Assembly (NCBI GenBank): GCA_964016985.1
Contig: OZ024828.1
Span: 11,622,610-11,686,609 of the forward strand
Direction: 5' to 3'
Source: Anodontia alba
Taxonomy: Eukaryota; Mollusca; Bivalvia; Lucinida; Lucinidae
Length of the DNA: 64,000 bases
Below, in pieces: positions 22,489 through 33,986 of this stretch. Position numbers and translations under genes: made by a program. The notes under the pieces are model-generated. The model saw only the letters and a program-made list of their open reading frames with translations. It searched no databases and had not been told where the DNA came from. Each line of letters begins with the position of its first letter. The first letter of the stretch is position 1.

Positions 22489-23187
22489 CGGATGGATGAT
22501 CTGTAAAGATCGTATGAGACAACATTATCAGAAAATATTTGCTCCTTAGGGGAGCAAATCCATTACTTTTAGAGTTGTCCCATTTTCTAAAGGAAGGGCA
22601 TCAATTTCTAACAGAGTTGCCTCCACTGTAAGTTCCCCATTACTATTAAGTGTAGATAAATGTATAGGTTTCTGTGATTCTTTTTGTGTATTCTGTTTTA
22701 TTCCCGATTTTAACCTTTAACATGCTGAAAATTAAATGCGTAGATGACGGATGAGTCCTATGAATATTTTAACCCTAAATAATCATTCATAAAATGGCAA
22801 CATTCTAACATACTTTTTTGGAAAAAATTAGGCTTGACATTTATGTGAATTCTTTGCTAGGCTAGAGATCTTGATATGATGTACCCTTTTCATGTGAGAC
22901 GGCTCAAATTACAAAAGGACACGTATATCTTGTGCAATCAGTAAAGATCCTGATTAGGGTGCGCAGATGGGCGCACTGGACTCTGATAAGAGTTCGGAGG
23001 TGCGCAGCTTGTTCTGGGTATAGATGAAAATGCACGCATGTATGTGTACAAGACAACTAGCATTACATGCAAGAATTCATGCATACTAGCATACATCCAA
23101 ACGCGCATGCATGCACGCACGGCGTATGTAGGTCGGTAGGTAGGTACGCAGGTGCTTGCGTGCGTGCCAGCCATACATGAATATATA

Positions 23188-23272
23188 CATGTATGTATGC
23201 ATGCATGCATGCATGCATGTATGTATGTATGTATGTATGTATGTATGTATGCATGCATGCATGCATGCATTC
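23188..23272. repeat. (ATGT/ATGC)n microsatellite
   Basis: Runs of GCATGCATGC and GTATGTATGTATG. Shorter versions occur at the same place in units 2 (about 32080) and 3 (about 42260). Frames made of HACMHAYIHTY residues here are artefacts. Confidence 0.9.
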
Positions 23273-23324
23273 TATGACGTTTATTATTTTAATTTTGCTT
23301 ACAATTGATATGTCTAACGTGTTG

Positions 23325-23400
23325 CTGAATGAGAGGGAAACAGTATAGACCCTGATCAGATTCAGCGTCTGGTCAGGGTCTACAATGCTTGTGCAGGACT
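23325..23400. repeat. Dispersed ~80-bp hairpin
   Basis: ACAGTATAGACCCTGATCAG and CTGGTCAGGGTCTACAATG form the arms. Orthologous copies are in units 2 (32170-32247) and 3 (42360-42425, where the loop is lost). Confidence 0.75.
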
Positions 23401-24767
23401 GCATGTCCCAATACTTAGGGTTATTACCGTATTATCATTTGCGAATGGTAGCTAATGCAAGCTGTCCTTAGTTGTGAAAAGACCCATTTCTGTTATTCGG
23501 ACACTTATCATTACTGTAAGTAGAAGTAGTAGCGGAAGTAGTTGTAGTAGTAGTAGTAGCAGAGGCAGTAGTAATATAAATCGACGTAGGAGAAAAGGGC
23601 CAACCTGACATATGCAAACAATGAATACTCCGAGCAATATGTGCATCCGCGCAGTCAGCAAAGGGATCTTCTATTAGATGACGTTTCCCCTAAATATTCA
23701 GGCACTTCAACTCTTAACATATTTGCCCTAATAATTGGAAACGTCCATTTGGCTAACTATTCATGAGTCCAAGAAGTGCTGGACGAGAGACTAACAGTGT
23801 TGACCCTGAAAAGATGCTGCATTGAATTTTGTGACAGTCATATGGGAGAAATCTCGTCATCAATCTTGATGGGATTAGTGGCGATTTGGGCCGCACAGGT
23901 AAAGTCAACTTCGACTGTTCCCGTCATTTTACAATATAGCCCAAAGCAAGTGTCAGCCGAATATACAATCCTCATGCGGTTCCGTGCCAATCAAAGGAAT
24001 AAAAAACGAACTATCACGAAGTGATAAATGATTTAATACGTAATACAGAAAGTATAAAAAAAAGACCATTTTAAGATTAATCGAGAGGGGAAAAAACAAG
24101 TATATCTGTATAAAGGTCATACATTTTTGTTTATATCCTTGTTCGCAGTATCGAATTTGTCTGAAAAGCAAATTAGAGTGGAAGCGACCAAGATCGTCTG
24201 ATTTTTTTCTCCTGTGAATATACTATATATTCTTTACATTTTAATAGCGGTTCCATTTTTTCTCATAACAAACACCGGTTTTCCTTAAAGGACAGTAATT
24301 TATAAATTATATCATCACAAAGTACACTTAATGAGTATTATGAAACCGTTCGCACAGGAATGATAGCGCATAGATAAACACACAAGCTACTGTGAATGAA
24401 GAAAAGGTTTTCCGGTTCTAGCGTACATCAAAACGGTGACTTCCCATTTCGTCTTTTTCCCATTTTATCTACTGTTTTTTATTCCCATTTCATGTACTCC
24501 AATTCTGAGGGTAATTCCCATTTCGTCTACCTTTTGTTTTTCAATATAATGACCAAGATCTGGACCAAAACTGTTCAGATACAATATATATGATTAATAG
24601 TGATCATAAAAATACTGATTAATGATTAGGATCGGAGACTGCACTGGTTTATTTGCCTGTTTGCCATGCTTTCCATACGAAATGAATGATGACGGACAAT
24701 AAGCGAAACAAGTACACCAAAAAGGTAAAACCAGACTAACTTCTTTAAGTGTGATCTTGGTCTACAC

Positions 24768-24858
24768 TGGTTGCTGGATGAGTGGCAAACAGTGTAGACC
24801 CTGATCGGACACCGGGTTCTGCGGCGTCTGATCAAGGTCTAAACTGTTTTCTCAGGTA
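24768..24858. repeat. Dispersed ~80-bp hairpin
   Basis: GGCAAACAGTGTAGACCCTG and GATCAAGGTCTAAACTG form the arms around ACCGGGTTCTGCGG. Copies in unit 2 at 33172-33262 and unit 3 at 44715-44815. Confidence 0.75.
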
Positions 24859-25462
24859 TGCCTGTCTCAATTCTTAGGGTTATTTCGGTATTTCGGTATG
24901 TGAAAAGTGCAATATGCGTATGCGATCAACAAAGACCCAAAACATCATACACATCCGAATGCGAGATCGCGGGTGATCAACCAACAACATTAACGCCTAA
25001 TACTCTGGGTCATTTTTTTGTTTCAGCAAACAACATTTTTTTAACTATTTTTTTCTTATTTTTCCCAGAAACGGGATTTAACATTTCATGTAAATTGTCT
25101 CCAGACAATTTGCGATAAACTGTTAAATTCTGTTTTCTGCTAAAAAATAAGAAAAATATCATCAATTTATCGTGTGCTGAATTAGCCCAGAGAGTGGTAA
25201 AGGTTAAACGGTGCACATTGCGAGAAAATAATATATACGAAACATTTGAGTCTAGTACCTGCAGACCTTTTTCAAACCTGCATTCTGCTTCACTCATTAG
25301 TACGTAAAATAAATTAAATGTTCAATTAATGCAGGCATGTAGTTCATTTTTATTTACACCACTAATCCAAGGGGACCATAATGCGCGAAACGCACGCTAG
25401 CTCCTCGGTACATGTACATGTCGTCAAGTTTATAAAATGCTTAAATTAATACACTTCTGCAT

Positions 25463-25581
25463 GTCTGTCTGTATTGGGTAGAAACAAAGAGCTCTCGTCT
25501 TTTCAATGAAGTTAAGCAACGCCAACCCGGTTAGTACTTGGATGGGTGATATCCTTACACAACAGTGTTCTGTAGAATGTT
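25463..25581 (+). pseudogene. 5S rRNA-like copy a, unit 1
   Basis: The 3' two thirds are clearly 5S-derived: AAGTTAAGCAACG (the A-box region of the internal promoter) and GGTTAGTACTTGGATGGGTG (C-box region) are intact and correctly spaced. The start (GTCTGTCTGTATT) and end (GTGTTCTGTAGAATG) are diverged from the animal 5S consensus, and AACCCGG replaces the usual GGGCCTGG. Product function is doubtful; it is best seen as a 5S-derived pseudogene. Confidence 0.75.
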
Positions 25582-25652
25582 CGTGTATTATTTATTTATT
25601 TATTTATTGTACCTGTCATTATTGTACCTGTCTGTTTTTCCTCATTACTTTG

Positions 25653-26090
25653 TCACACATATCAATGATTATGCGTTCCAAAGAATTCTGCCGGCCTCGG
25701 TGGCTCAGTTGGATGCGCCGTCCGACTGGAGACCAGGAGGTCGCGGGTTCAACCCCCGCCGAGGTCGGCAACATTCTTTCGTGGAGATTGATCATGAAAT
25801 ATTTTCTACGGTCATTCTCTCCCTTCCGCTGATTCAAGAAGGGCAGTTGTCAGTTTCTGGCGAAAGAATGTGCACAATACTGGTTAACCGCTTAGAGGAC
25901 TAAGCCTGCCCAGTAAACGTGTGGTTAGGTAAACTGACCGCGCTCGACATGACCCCATTGGGTTGACTGGGCCGTAAAACTTCAACACAAATCCAAAGAA
26001 TTCTGGTCTTCTCAATGAAGTTAAGCAACGCCAACCCAGTTAGTGCCTGGATGGGTGAACGCCTAACACTAGCGGGTGCTGTAGATTTTT
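25653..26090 (+). pseudogene. 5S rRNA-like copy b, unit 1, interrupted by a SINE
   Basis: The 5' part (about 25653-25690) and 3' part (26006-26090) flank the SINE. The 3' part has AAGTTAAGCAACG, TGCCTGGATGGGTGAACGCC and GCGGGTGCTGTAG followed by a T run that could end Pol III transcription. It is a diverged 5S sequence; the insertion makes this copy surely non-functional. Confidence 0.75.
25691..25991 (+). mobile_element. tRNA-derived SINE, 301 bp, 14-bp target duplication
   Basis: The flanks TCCAAAGAATTCTG at 25677-25690 and 25992-26005 are identical. The head has A-box GGTGGCTCAGTTGG and B-box GCGGGTTCAACCCC with an acceptor-like pair GCCTCGG/CCGAGGT; the tail ends GGGCCGTAAAACTTCAACA. Units 2 and 3 keep the empty site (CCAAAGAAATCTGATC at 37756), so insertion followed the duplication or occurred in one copy only. 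Confidence 0.95.
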
Positions 26091-26487
26091 CATGTATTTT
26101 TATTTTTTATTTATTTTCTTTTTCTTCTTCTTCTTCTTTTTCTGTGCCTGCTCATTTTTCATTTTGCATATGTTCTGCAGACGCCCTTTCCTATGACATG
26201 ACTTGGATATTTCTTTCCTCTACATGGGAAGATAATATAAAACTTTGAAAAGAAAACAGTAGTCAGTCGGCGGATATGTATAATCAAGGACGGATTTGGA
26301 AGGAGTTTGGGGGCTTCAGTCGAGCACCCCCACCCCCAGCCTTTGAATCAAATGTTCATTTTCATGGGAAATTATGAATAATTTTGGATACCGTATTTAC
26401 CCTAAATATTCACATCCCTTATTTTCACCTTATACTTATCTTCAAATCCACTTGACAACCTGCGAGTAAGACTCTGTGTAAAATTGC

Positions 26488-26573
26488 AGGATGAGTGGCA
26501 AACAGTGTGGACCCAGATCAGACGCCGCATTTTCCGGCGTCTGATCTGAGTCTACACTGTTTGCTGAGGCCTG
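26488..26573. repeat. Dispersed ~80-bp hairpin
   Basis: GGCAAACAGTGTGGACCCAG, AGACGCCGCATTTTCCGGCG and GATCTGAGTCTACACTGT form a nearly perfect stem. Copies: unit 2 38222-38310, unit 3 46406-46492. Confidence 0.8.
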
Positions 26574-28385
26574 CCTTTCCAAATACGTAGGGTAAGTACG
26601 GACACTTGATCAATTCGAGCCCCCACCCCTCACCCAACCATCTCATAAGAAATTCTGGATCCGCCCCTGTAAAGTCAAATCAGGTGTTTTTGTTCTCTAA
26701 TAGAATCATCGGACACTTTACATACAATATGTGAATGGACAGCGAAGGCCATGCTCGAATAAACTAGATTCGCTTCGAAGAATACGAAGGCAGATCTGGA
26801 CTTTCGTTTCTAGAAAAATTCATTTTATCACGACAAGAGATAACTGACATCATTTGAATTTTAGGCTCTTAAACGTTTCCTGCTTTCGTTTTTCAGGCAT
26901 GCGTTAGAATGTTTTGAGTCATTTGCACCACATTTACCTCTTGCCTCAAACGCTGCGAGTACTCCTATGTTGGGGATAGAGTAGGCATTATGCTTGGTTC
27001 TTGGGAGTCGACAGTCGGTTCACCCTTTGCCGCGTCTTTTCTGTAGCGTTTGGTCATGCTGACACGAACCTTATATACGCTTATAACATGTTTAATGGAA
27101 ATTAAGAACAATTGTTTTTACAAACTTCATGTTTATATGTCTGTAAACACGGCAACAGGCATTTAACTTGGGGATCATGATCTGCACGATCTTCTAGCAC
27201 TGCCTACTCCGCTAACATACAGAGCCACTGTTTCTGATTAAAACATTTAGTTTGAAATTTTCATCAGGCTGTTCGTCCATATATTCTGGGCTGCAAATCG
27301 CCACTTACACAGATACATACTTTCTGCTAGAAATGTTCGTTCGCTTTGTTTAAAAACATGCATGACTCATGTGTGTTCATTGTGAGACTGTTGACAAAGC
27401 ACGGAGGAAACTCTTGCCAAGGCAGACTGCGTACAAACGGAAATATTAGCGCTTGCAAAAATAATCTTCAACAAATGAATAACTAAATAGTGTGTGCAGA
27501 GTTGCGGGTTTAATTGTTTCTATACTGGAAACATTGCGTTGTGCTTGATAAAAGTATTAAAAACGGAGATGTCAGATCGAAATCTTATGCATACAAAGTG
27601 TGGTAATAAACTGTTGCATTGAGTAGCAGTTGAGAATAACAGACTTGTGGGTATTTTAGTACATTTTGTGTTGTGCTTGTTAATATAAATATGATGACAA
27701 ACACTTGAAATTAGTTTCTAGAAAGGCATTGTAACACTCATGACATTATCGTGATTTGCTCTGAAAGAAATATCTTAGCTTTTTTTTTCTCTATTATTCC
27801 TTTCCTCTGCCCCCTACCAAGAACACCCATTACAAACTAAAAAGATAATGGCACTCCCACAAAACCCCACAAGTAAAAAACAAATAAAATAAAAATATAA
27901 AAAATAAATGGTACAGGGAAGGGGAGCTAACTTTGCAAATCCTCCATCGGAGAAATTCGCTTGAGGAACGAGAATGCAGATCCCGTTCATGACCGCCCAG
28001 ACAACTCTAGACAGAATCTAACTTAACGACACGTAGGAAATACAGTAGTTTGACCTGAGCACGATAAATACACATAAAATATTAATTTTAAATGATATCT
28101 CCAGAGCGCATTGAGAGGATATTAGCGTCCAGTTATTTACAACTTTATTTCGCTCAAACAAAAAGTCTTCTAATGAAAACATTATTTATAAATAATAAAT
28201 GACATTCAGGTACAGTGTTAGAATGGAGCTTATTATTGTGCCAGATGGTCTCATTTCAGTATCAAACAGCGCATTAGCTCCCTTTACAAAACAACTATTT
28301 AAATAAATAATAATGCCAAGGACAATTGGGCCAAAATAGCCGAGGGGTTATGGATGTCCACTTGAGAACAGTAAAGTTGATCAAA
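26574..28385. other. Unit-1 AT-rich DNA, no gene
   Basis: Present in all three units (about 38311-39780 and 46493-47940). All frames are short and not preserved between units. I see nothing identifiable in it. Confidence 0.6.
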
Positions 28386-28854
<469 letters not shown>

Positions 28855-29043
28855 CAAAATCTTCGCTATATATGTATTAGATACAGCAGAATACATGAAC
28901 AGACAGTAACAGCCTTATAAGATCGCGTGGATATGCTGAGGGATGCGCAGGCTGATCTGGGCCTTCGTTGTCCACACATGCAAAAACAATCATTTTCTTA
29001 CGACATGGATTTAAGTTAGTCATTAAAGCCCTGAAACGTCAAA

Positions 29044-30676
29044 AAAGGTAAGAGAAAAGTCCAGGGAGTGCCACAATCACAAACCGCAGCCCTTCTCAGA
29101 CCCCAAGAGGAAGAGGAAACCGACAAATCTAAACAAGCACAAACCGAACAAACGTACGAAAAGCACTAAGATTAGCTCTCTCTTCCCCAAGCGAGGTAAT
29201 CGCAATACTAAAAGGACTGAAAAAAAACAAGAACAAAATGACACACGGAAAGACATACAACAAATCGCCTCGTAGAATAAACCACAAAGCAACAAGGAGT
29301 AAGACTAACACCGGGACCACCGCCTTAGAACGGTCGGTAGAGCAAACCACCGGTGGGGTTAAAGCACTTTTACAGCTAGCTAACTTCACCCTGGGTCCCG
29401 ATGCTACTCTTAATACATAAATACATAAAAATTCGGTTCGCATAAAGGCTCCCAACTCAGTCAATGCATCAAAGCGAAAACATAAAAATCAAATTAATCA
29501 CTATAATAAACAAAGACGAGTACTCATGGCTAATTCTACTGTACGCCAGAGTAAATGAAAACCAATAGTTGAACCACGGCGGGCCAAGCCAAAGACATAT
29601 CGTCAAGCCCCAACTCACTGGTTAAAGTTTTACGAAGAGGCCGTCATTGAGTCTGAGGCCCGAACCGCCGTCGTGCAATTAAAGAGTGAAGCACAGCCAT
29701 CAACAATGATTGGGTTGACAACTAGGCATGCAGTCTGCCACATAATATCCAGGCTATAGCCAATTCTTTTATAACGGTTAATAAGTTTTCTGAATTGCTC
29801 CGAAAAGTTAGATTTACCTACTATTTTTCTAAATCTGTACACTAAGTCACTGTAAAATTCAGGTTCCGATATAGCTTCTTGCAGAAGTGTTTTCAGACTG
29901 ACGCTATATTTTTCTAACAAGGCACTGTGTCTGCGATAAAATTTCGAAAACGCCTTACGAACTTTAAAATAACGAAAGCCCTGCCTAAGAAGTTTGGCAG
30001 TAAGGGCTTTATTACGGTAGTTAAAGTCATTAAGATTTGAAGAAGCTCCGGCGAATCTTATAAGTTGAGATATGTATACCCCATATGAGGAACGCCGGGG
30101 GACATCGCCATCCAGAAAAGGGAAATTGACTATATCAAAATAAAAATCGTCCCGTTTATCATAAATTTTGATGGAAAATGTACCATTAGACATACATAGA
30201 TTCAAATCCAAAAAAGGTGCCTCGGTATCGGAAGAATTTGCTCTATTTAATTGGAGTTCTGTAAGGTATATCCGGTCCACCATTTGGTCAAAGTAAATAT
30301 TGTCAATATTTTGTAAATCGTCAAGGTATCTTGAAGTTGAATTAAAAGCCTCAATAATGTCAGCCTGATTTTCACGTGAGAGAGACTTCATGAAATCTCT
30401 CTCATAACAAAAAAGAAACAAATCTGCAACAGAAGAGCACAATTAGTTCCTATCGGAATACCAATAGTTTGTCTATAAAGTTTAGTTCCAAATCTAATAA
30501 AAATATTACTCAAAAGATAAACAAGGGCATCACAGACTTTTTGACACGACCATAAATTGTGATTATTATATACATCAGAAGTGAAAAAAAAAGCACATTC
30601 TTCGTTGCAGCCAAATATTGGGTATTCTCCCGAATAAACGTTCGGTTAATTAAATCAATAAGTTTATCTTTTATAA
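29044..30676 (-). mobile_element. Penelope-type RT element, 5'-truncated and frameshifted
   Basis: Units 2 and 3 read AAATGTCAAACCTGG at this place, so 1.63 kb has been inserted in unit 1. On the minus strand the protein starts abruptly at KDKLIDLINRTF, continues through NNHNLWSCQKVCDALVYLL and FIRFGTKLYRQTIGIPIGTN (frames broken in between), then runs in one frame of 270 codons (29630-30442). That frame has the catalytic TSRYLDDLQNID, APFLDLNLCMSNG, FPFLDGDVPRRSSYGVYISQ and ends NPIIVDGCASLFNCTTA. This RT type is abundant in invertebrates; Penelope-like is my best placement, without a search. The 3' end matches the fragment at 17345-17460. Confidence 0.75.
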
Positions 30677-32169
30677 CCTGGTTTTCTGGAAAAGCAAATA
30701 ATAGAATACTATATAATTGTCTTCTGCTGTATTTGCACAGAGAGTGGTAAATGTTAATAAACCTCAGTAAAGGAAATAAATTTGAAACTATTTCTTTATC
30801 TGAACTTAATTTGCAGCAAGGTTTATACAAACACATTAATGCCAGTCACTGCTGGAATCAGCTAGCCAGTGATATGACATTTCCTCCTGTAAGTCGTTTC
30901 AAGCAGCACAGCCCCCGTTAGTAGAATTATAAGTCTCTGAACTGACATGATATAGGATATCCTGGGATCTAGCCTCCACGCGCTACAATACATTTCATCA
31001 CCACAGCAGCATATTACAACATAGCGAATCCCTCCCCTCCCCCTCCCCTTCCCCAACCCTCATCCCCACTCCACTGCACCCCGCCTTGCCACATCAGGTC
31101 CTTCAACCACAAGAAAGGGACAATACGCCGCGTGAGAACAGTAAAGACCCCAAACAGCATACGCATCCGATTGCAGAGATCGAGAGAAAGACATTGAACC
31201 TTACGCATTGCGAAAAAATAATACATAGAATTAGTGTTTCATATATGACGAAACATCTGAGTCTAGTACCTGCACACCTAGTTTAAACCTGCATTCTGTT
31301 TCACTCGTTAGCACATTAAATAAATCAAATGTTCAATTAATGTAGGGATGTGGTTCAGTTTTATTTACAACAATAATTCAGAGGGGTAATAATGCGAAAA
31401 AGCACACTATATAGCTCCCGGTGGCGGCAGTCAAATTCAAGTAATCAAGTTTATAAAATTATTGTGTACACTTTCACATGTCTGTCCGTATCGAATGAAA
31501 ACGGATAGATGATCTGTAAAGATTGTATGAGACAACTTTATCAGAAAATATTTGCTACTTATGGGAGCAAATCCATTCGTTTTAGAGTTGTCCCATTTTC
31601 CAAAGGGAGGGCATCAATTTCTACCGGAGTTGCCTCCCCTGGAAGTTTCCCATTACTATTAAGTGTAGATAGATGTAAAGGTTTCTGTGATTCTTTTTGT
31701 GTATTCTGTTTTATTCCCGATTTTAACCGTTAACATGCTGAAAATTAAATGCGTAGATGACGGATGAGTGCTATGAATATTTTAACCCTAAAATAATCAT
31801 TCAAAAAATGGCAACATTCTAACATGCGTTTTCGGAAAAAATTAGGCTTGACATTTTATGTGAATTGTTTGCTAGGCTAGAGATCTTGATATGATGTACA
31901 CTTTTCATGTGAGACGGCTCAAATTACAAAAGGACACGTATATCTTATATCATGATTAGGGTGCGCAAATGGGCGCACATGACTCTGATAAGATTTCGGA
32001 CGTGCGCAGCTTGTTCTGGGTATAGATGAAAATGCACGCATGTATGTGTACAAGACAAACAGCATACATGAATATATACATGTATGCATGCATGCATGTA
32101 TGTATGCTTGCATGCATGCATTCTATGACTTTTATTATTATAATTTTGCTTACAATTGATATGTCTAAC

Positions 32170-32247
32170 GTGTTGCTGAATGAGTTGGCAACAGTATAGA
32201 CCCTGATCAGATTCAGTGTCTGATCAGGGTCTACAATGTTTGTGCAG
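32170..32247. repeat. Dispersed ~80-bp hairpin, unit 2
   Basis: Arms ACAGTATAGACCCTGATCAG and CTGATCAGGGTCTACAATG; orthologue of 23325-23400. Confidence 0.75.
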
Positions 32248-33171
32248 GACCGCATGTCCCAATATTATTACCGTATTATCATTACCGAATGGTAGCTAAT
32301 GCAAGCTCTCCTCAGTTGTGAAAAGTCCCATTTCTCATATTCGGACACTTATCATTACTGCAAGTAGTAGTAGTAGCGGTAGTAGTTGTAGTAGTAGTAG
32401 TAGCAGAGGCAGTAGTAATATAAATCGACGTAGAAGAAAAGGGCCAACCTGACATACGCAAACAATGAATACTCCGAGCCATATGTGCATTCGCGCAGTC
32501 AGCAAAGGGATCTTCTATTTGACGACGTTTCCCCTAAATATTCAGACACTTCAACTCTTAACATACTTGCCCTAATAATTGGAAACGTCAATTTGGCTAA
32601 CTATTCATGAGTCCAAGAAGTGCTGGACGAGAGACTAGCAGTGTCGACCCTGATTAGATGCTGCATTAAATTTTGTGACAGTCATATGGGAGAAATCTCA
32701 TCATCAATCTTGATGGGATTGGTGGCGATCAGGGCCGCACAGGTAAAGTCAACTCCGACTGTTTCCGTCATTTTACAATATAGCCCAAAGCAAGTGTCAG
32801 CCGAATATACAATCCATATGCGGTTCCGTGCCAATCAAAGGAATTAAAAAACGAATCACGAAGTGATAAATGATTTAATGCATAATACAGAAAGTATAAG
32901 AAAGACCATTCTAAGATTAATCGAGATTGGAAAAAAATATACCTGTATTAGGGGCATACATTTTTTTTTTATAAACTTGTTCGCAGTATCGAATTTGTCT
33001 CAAAAGCGATCATAAAAATACTGATTAATGATTAGAATCGGAGACTGCACTGGTTTATTTGCCTGTTTGCCATGCTTTCCATACGAAATGAATAATGATG
33101 GATAATAAGGGAAACAAGTACACCAAAAAGGTAAAGTCAGACTAACTTCTTTAAGTGTGATCTTGGTCTAC

Positions 33172-33262
33172 ACTGGTTGCTGGATGAGTGGCAAACAGTG
33201 TAGACCCTGATCGGACACCGGGTTCTGCGGCATCTGATCAAGGTCTAAACTGTTTTCTCTGG
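33172..33262. repeat. Dispersed ~80-bp hairpin, unit 2
   Basis: Orthologue of 24768-24858, with CATCTGATCAAGG in place of CGTCTGATCAAGG. Confidence 0.75.
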
Positions 33263-33862
33263 TATGCCTGTCTCAATACTTAGGGTTATTGCGGTATTTC
33301 GGTATGTGAAAAGGGCAATATGCCGATGCGATCAACAAAGACCCAAAACATCATACGCATCCGAATGCGAAATCACGGGTGATCAACCAACAACATTAAC
33401 GCCTAATACTCTGGGGCATTTTTTTTTCCAGCAAACGACATTTTTTAACTATTTTTCTTATTTTTCCCAGAAACGGGATTTGACATTTCATGTAAATTGT
33501 CTCCAGACAATTTGCGATGAACTGTCAAATTCTGTTTTCTGGTAAAAAATAAGAAAAATATCTTCAATTTGTCGTGTGCTGAATTAGCCCTGAGAGTGGT
33601 AAAGGTTAAACGGTGCGCATTGCGAGAAAATAATATACGAAACATTTGAGTCTAGTTCCTGCAGACCTTTTTCAAACCTGCATTCTGCTTCACCCGTTAG
33701 TACGTAAAATAAATTAAATATTCAATTAATGTAGGCATGTAGTTCATTTTTATTTACACCACTAATCCAAGGGGACCATAATGCGCGAAACGCACGCTAG
33801 CTCTTCGGTACATGTACATGTCGTCAAGTTTATAAAATGCTTAAATTATTTCGCTTCTGCAT

Positions 33863-33984
33863 ATCTGTCTGTATTGAGTAGAAACAAAGAGCTCTCGTCT
33901 TTTCAATGAAGTTAAGCAACGCCAACCCGGTTAGTACTTGGATGGGTGATATCCTTACACAACAGTGTTCTGTAGAATGTTCAT
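33863..33984 (+). pseudogene. 5S rRNA-like copy a, unit 2
   Basis: Same layout as the unit-1 copy: AAGTTAAGCAACG and GGTTAGTACTTGGATGGGTG intact, diverged ends. A non-LTR element is inserted exactly at its 3' end (AATGTTCATGT). Confidence 0.75.
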
Positions 33985-33986
33985 GT

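Noticed and set aside
22938..23404. Frames of 110-113 codons rich in HACMHTYIH
   Set aside because: They are translations of the ATGC/ATGT microsatellite.
23776..24024. ORF preserved in all three triplicated units (also 32620 and 42804)
   Set aside because: Conservation follows from recent duplication. The start overlaps a diverged copy of the GTGTAGACC-type hairpin, and the lengths differ by frame changes at the end.
25691..25770. Functional tRNA gene
   Set aside because: A- and B-boxes are good but the anticodon stem does not pair, and a 230-bp body plus target duplication shows it is a SINE head.
25621..25903. ORFs of 108-112 codons across the SINE
   Set aside because: They cross the SINE boundary and its tRNA-like head; the coding appearance (GWRPGGRGFNP) comes from the B-box region.
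29077..29464. Minus-strand frames of 72 and 111 codons
   Set aside because: They lie in the 3' untranslated end of the Penelope-type element, out of frame with its RT.
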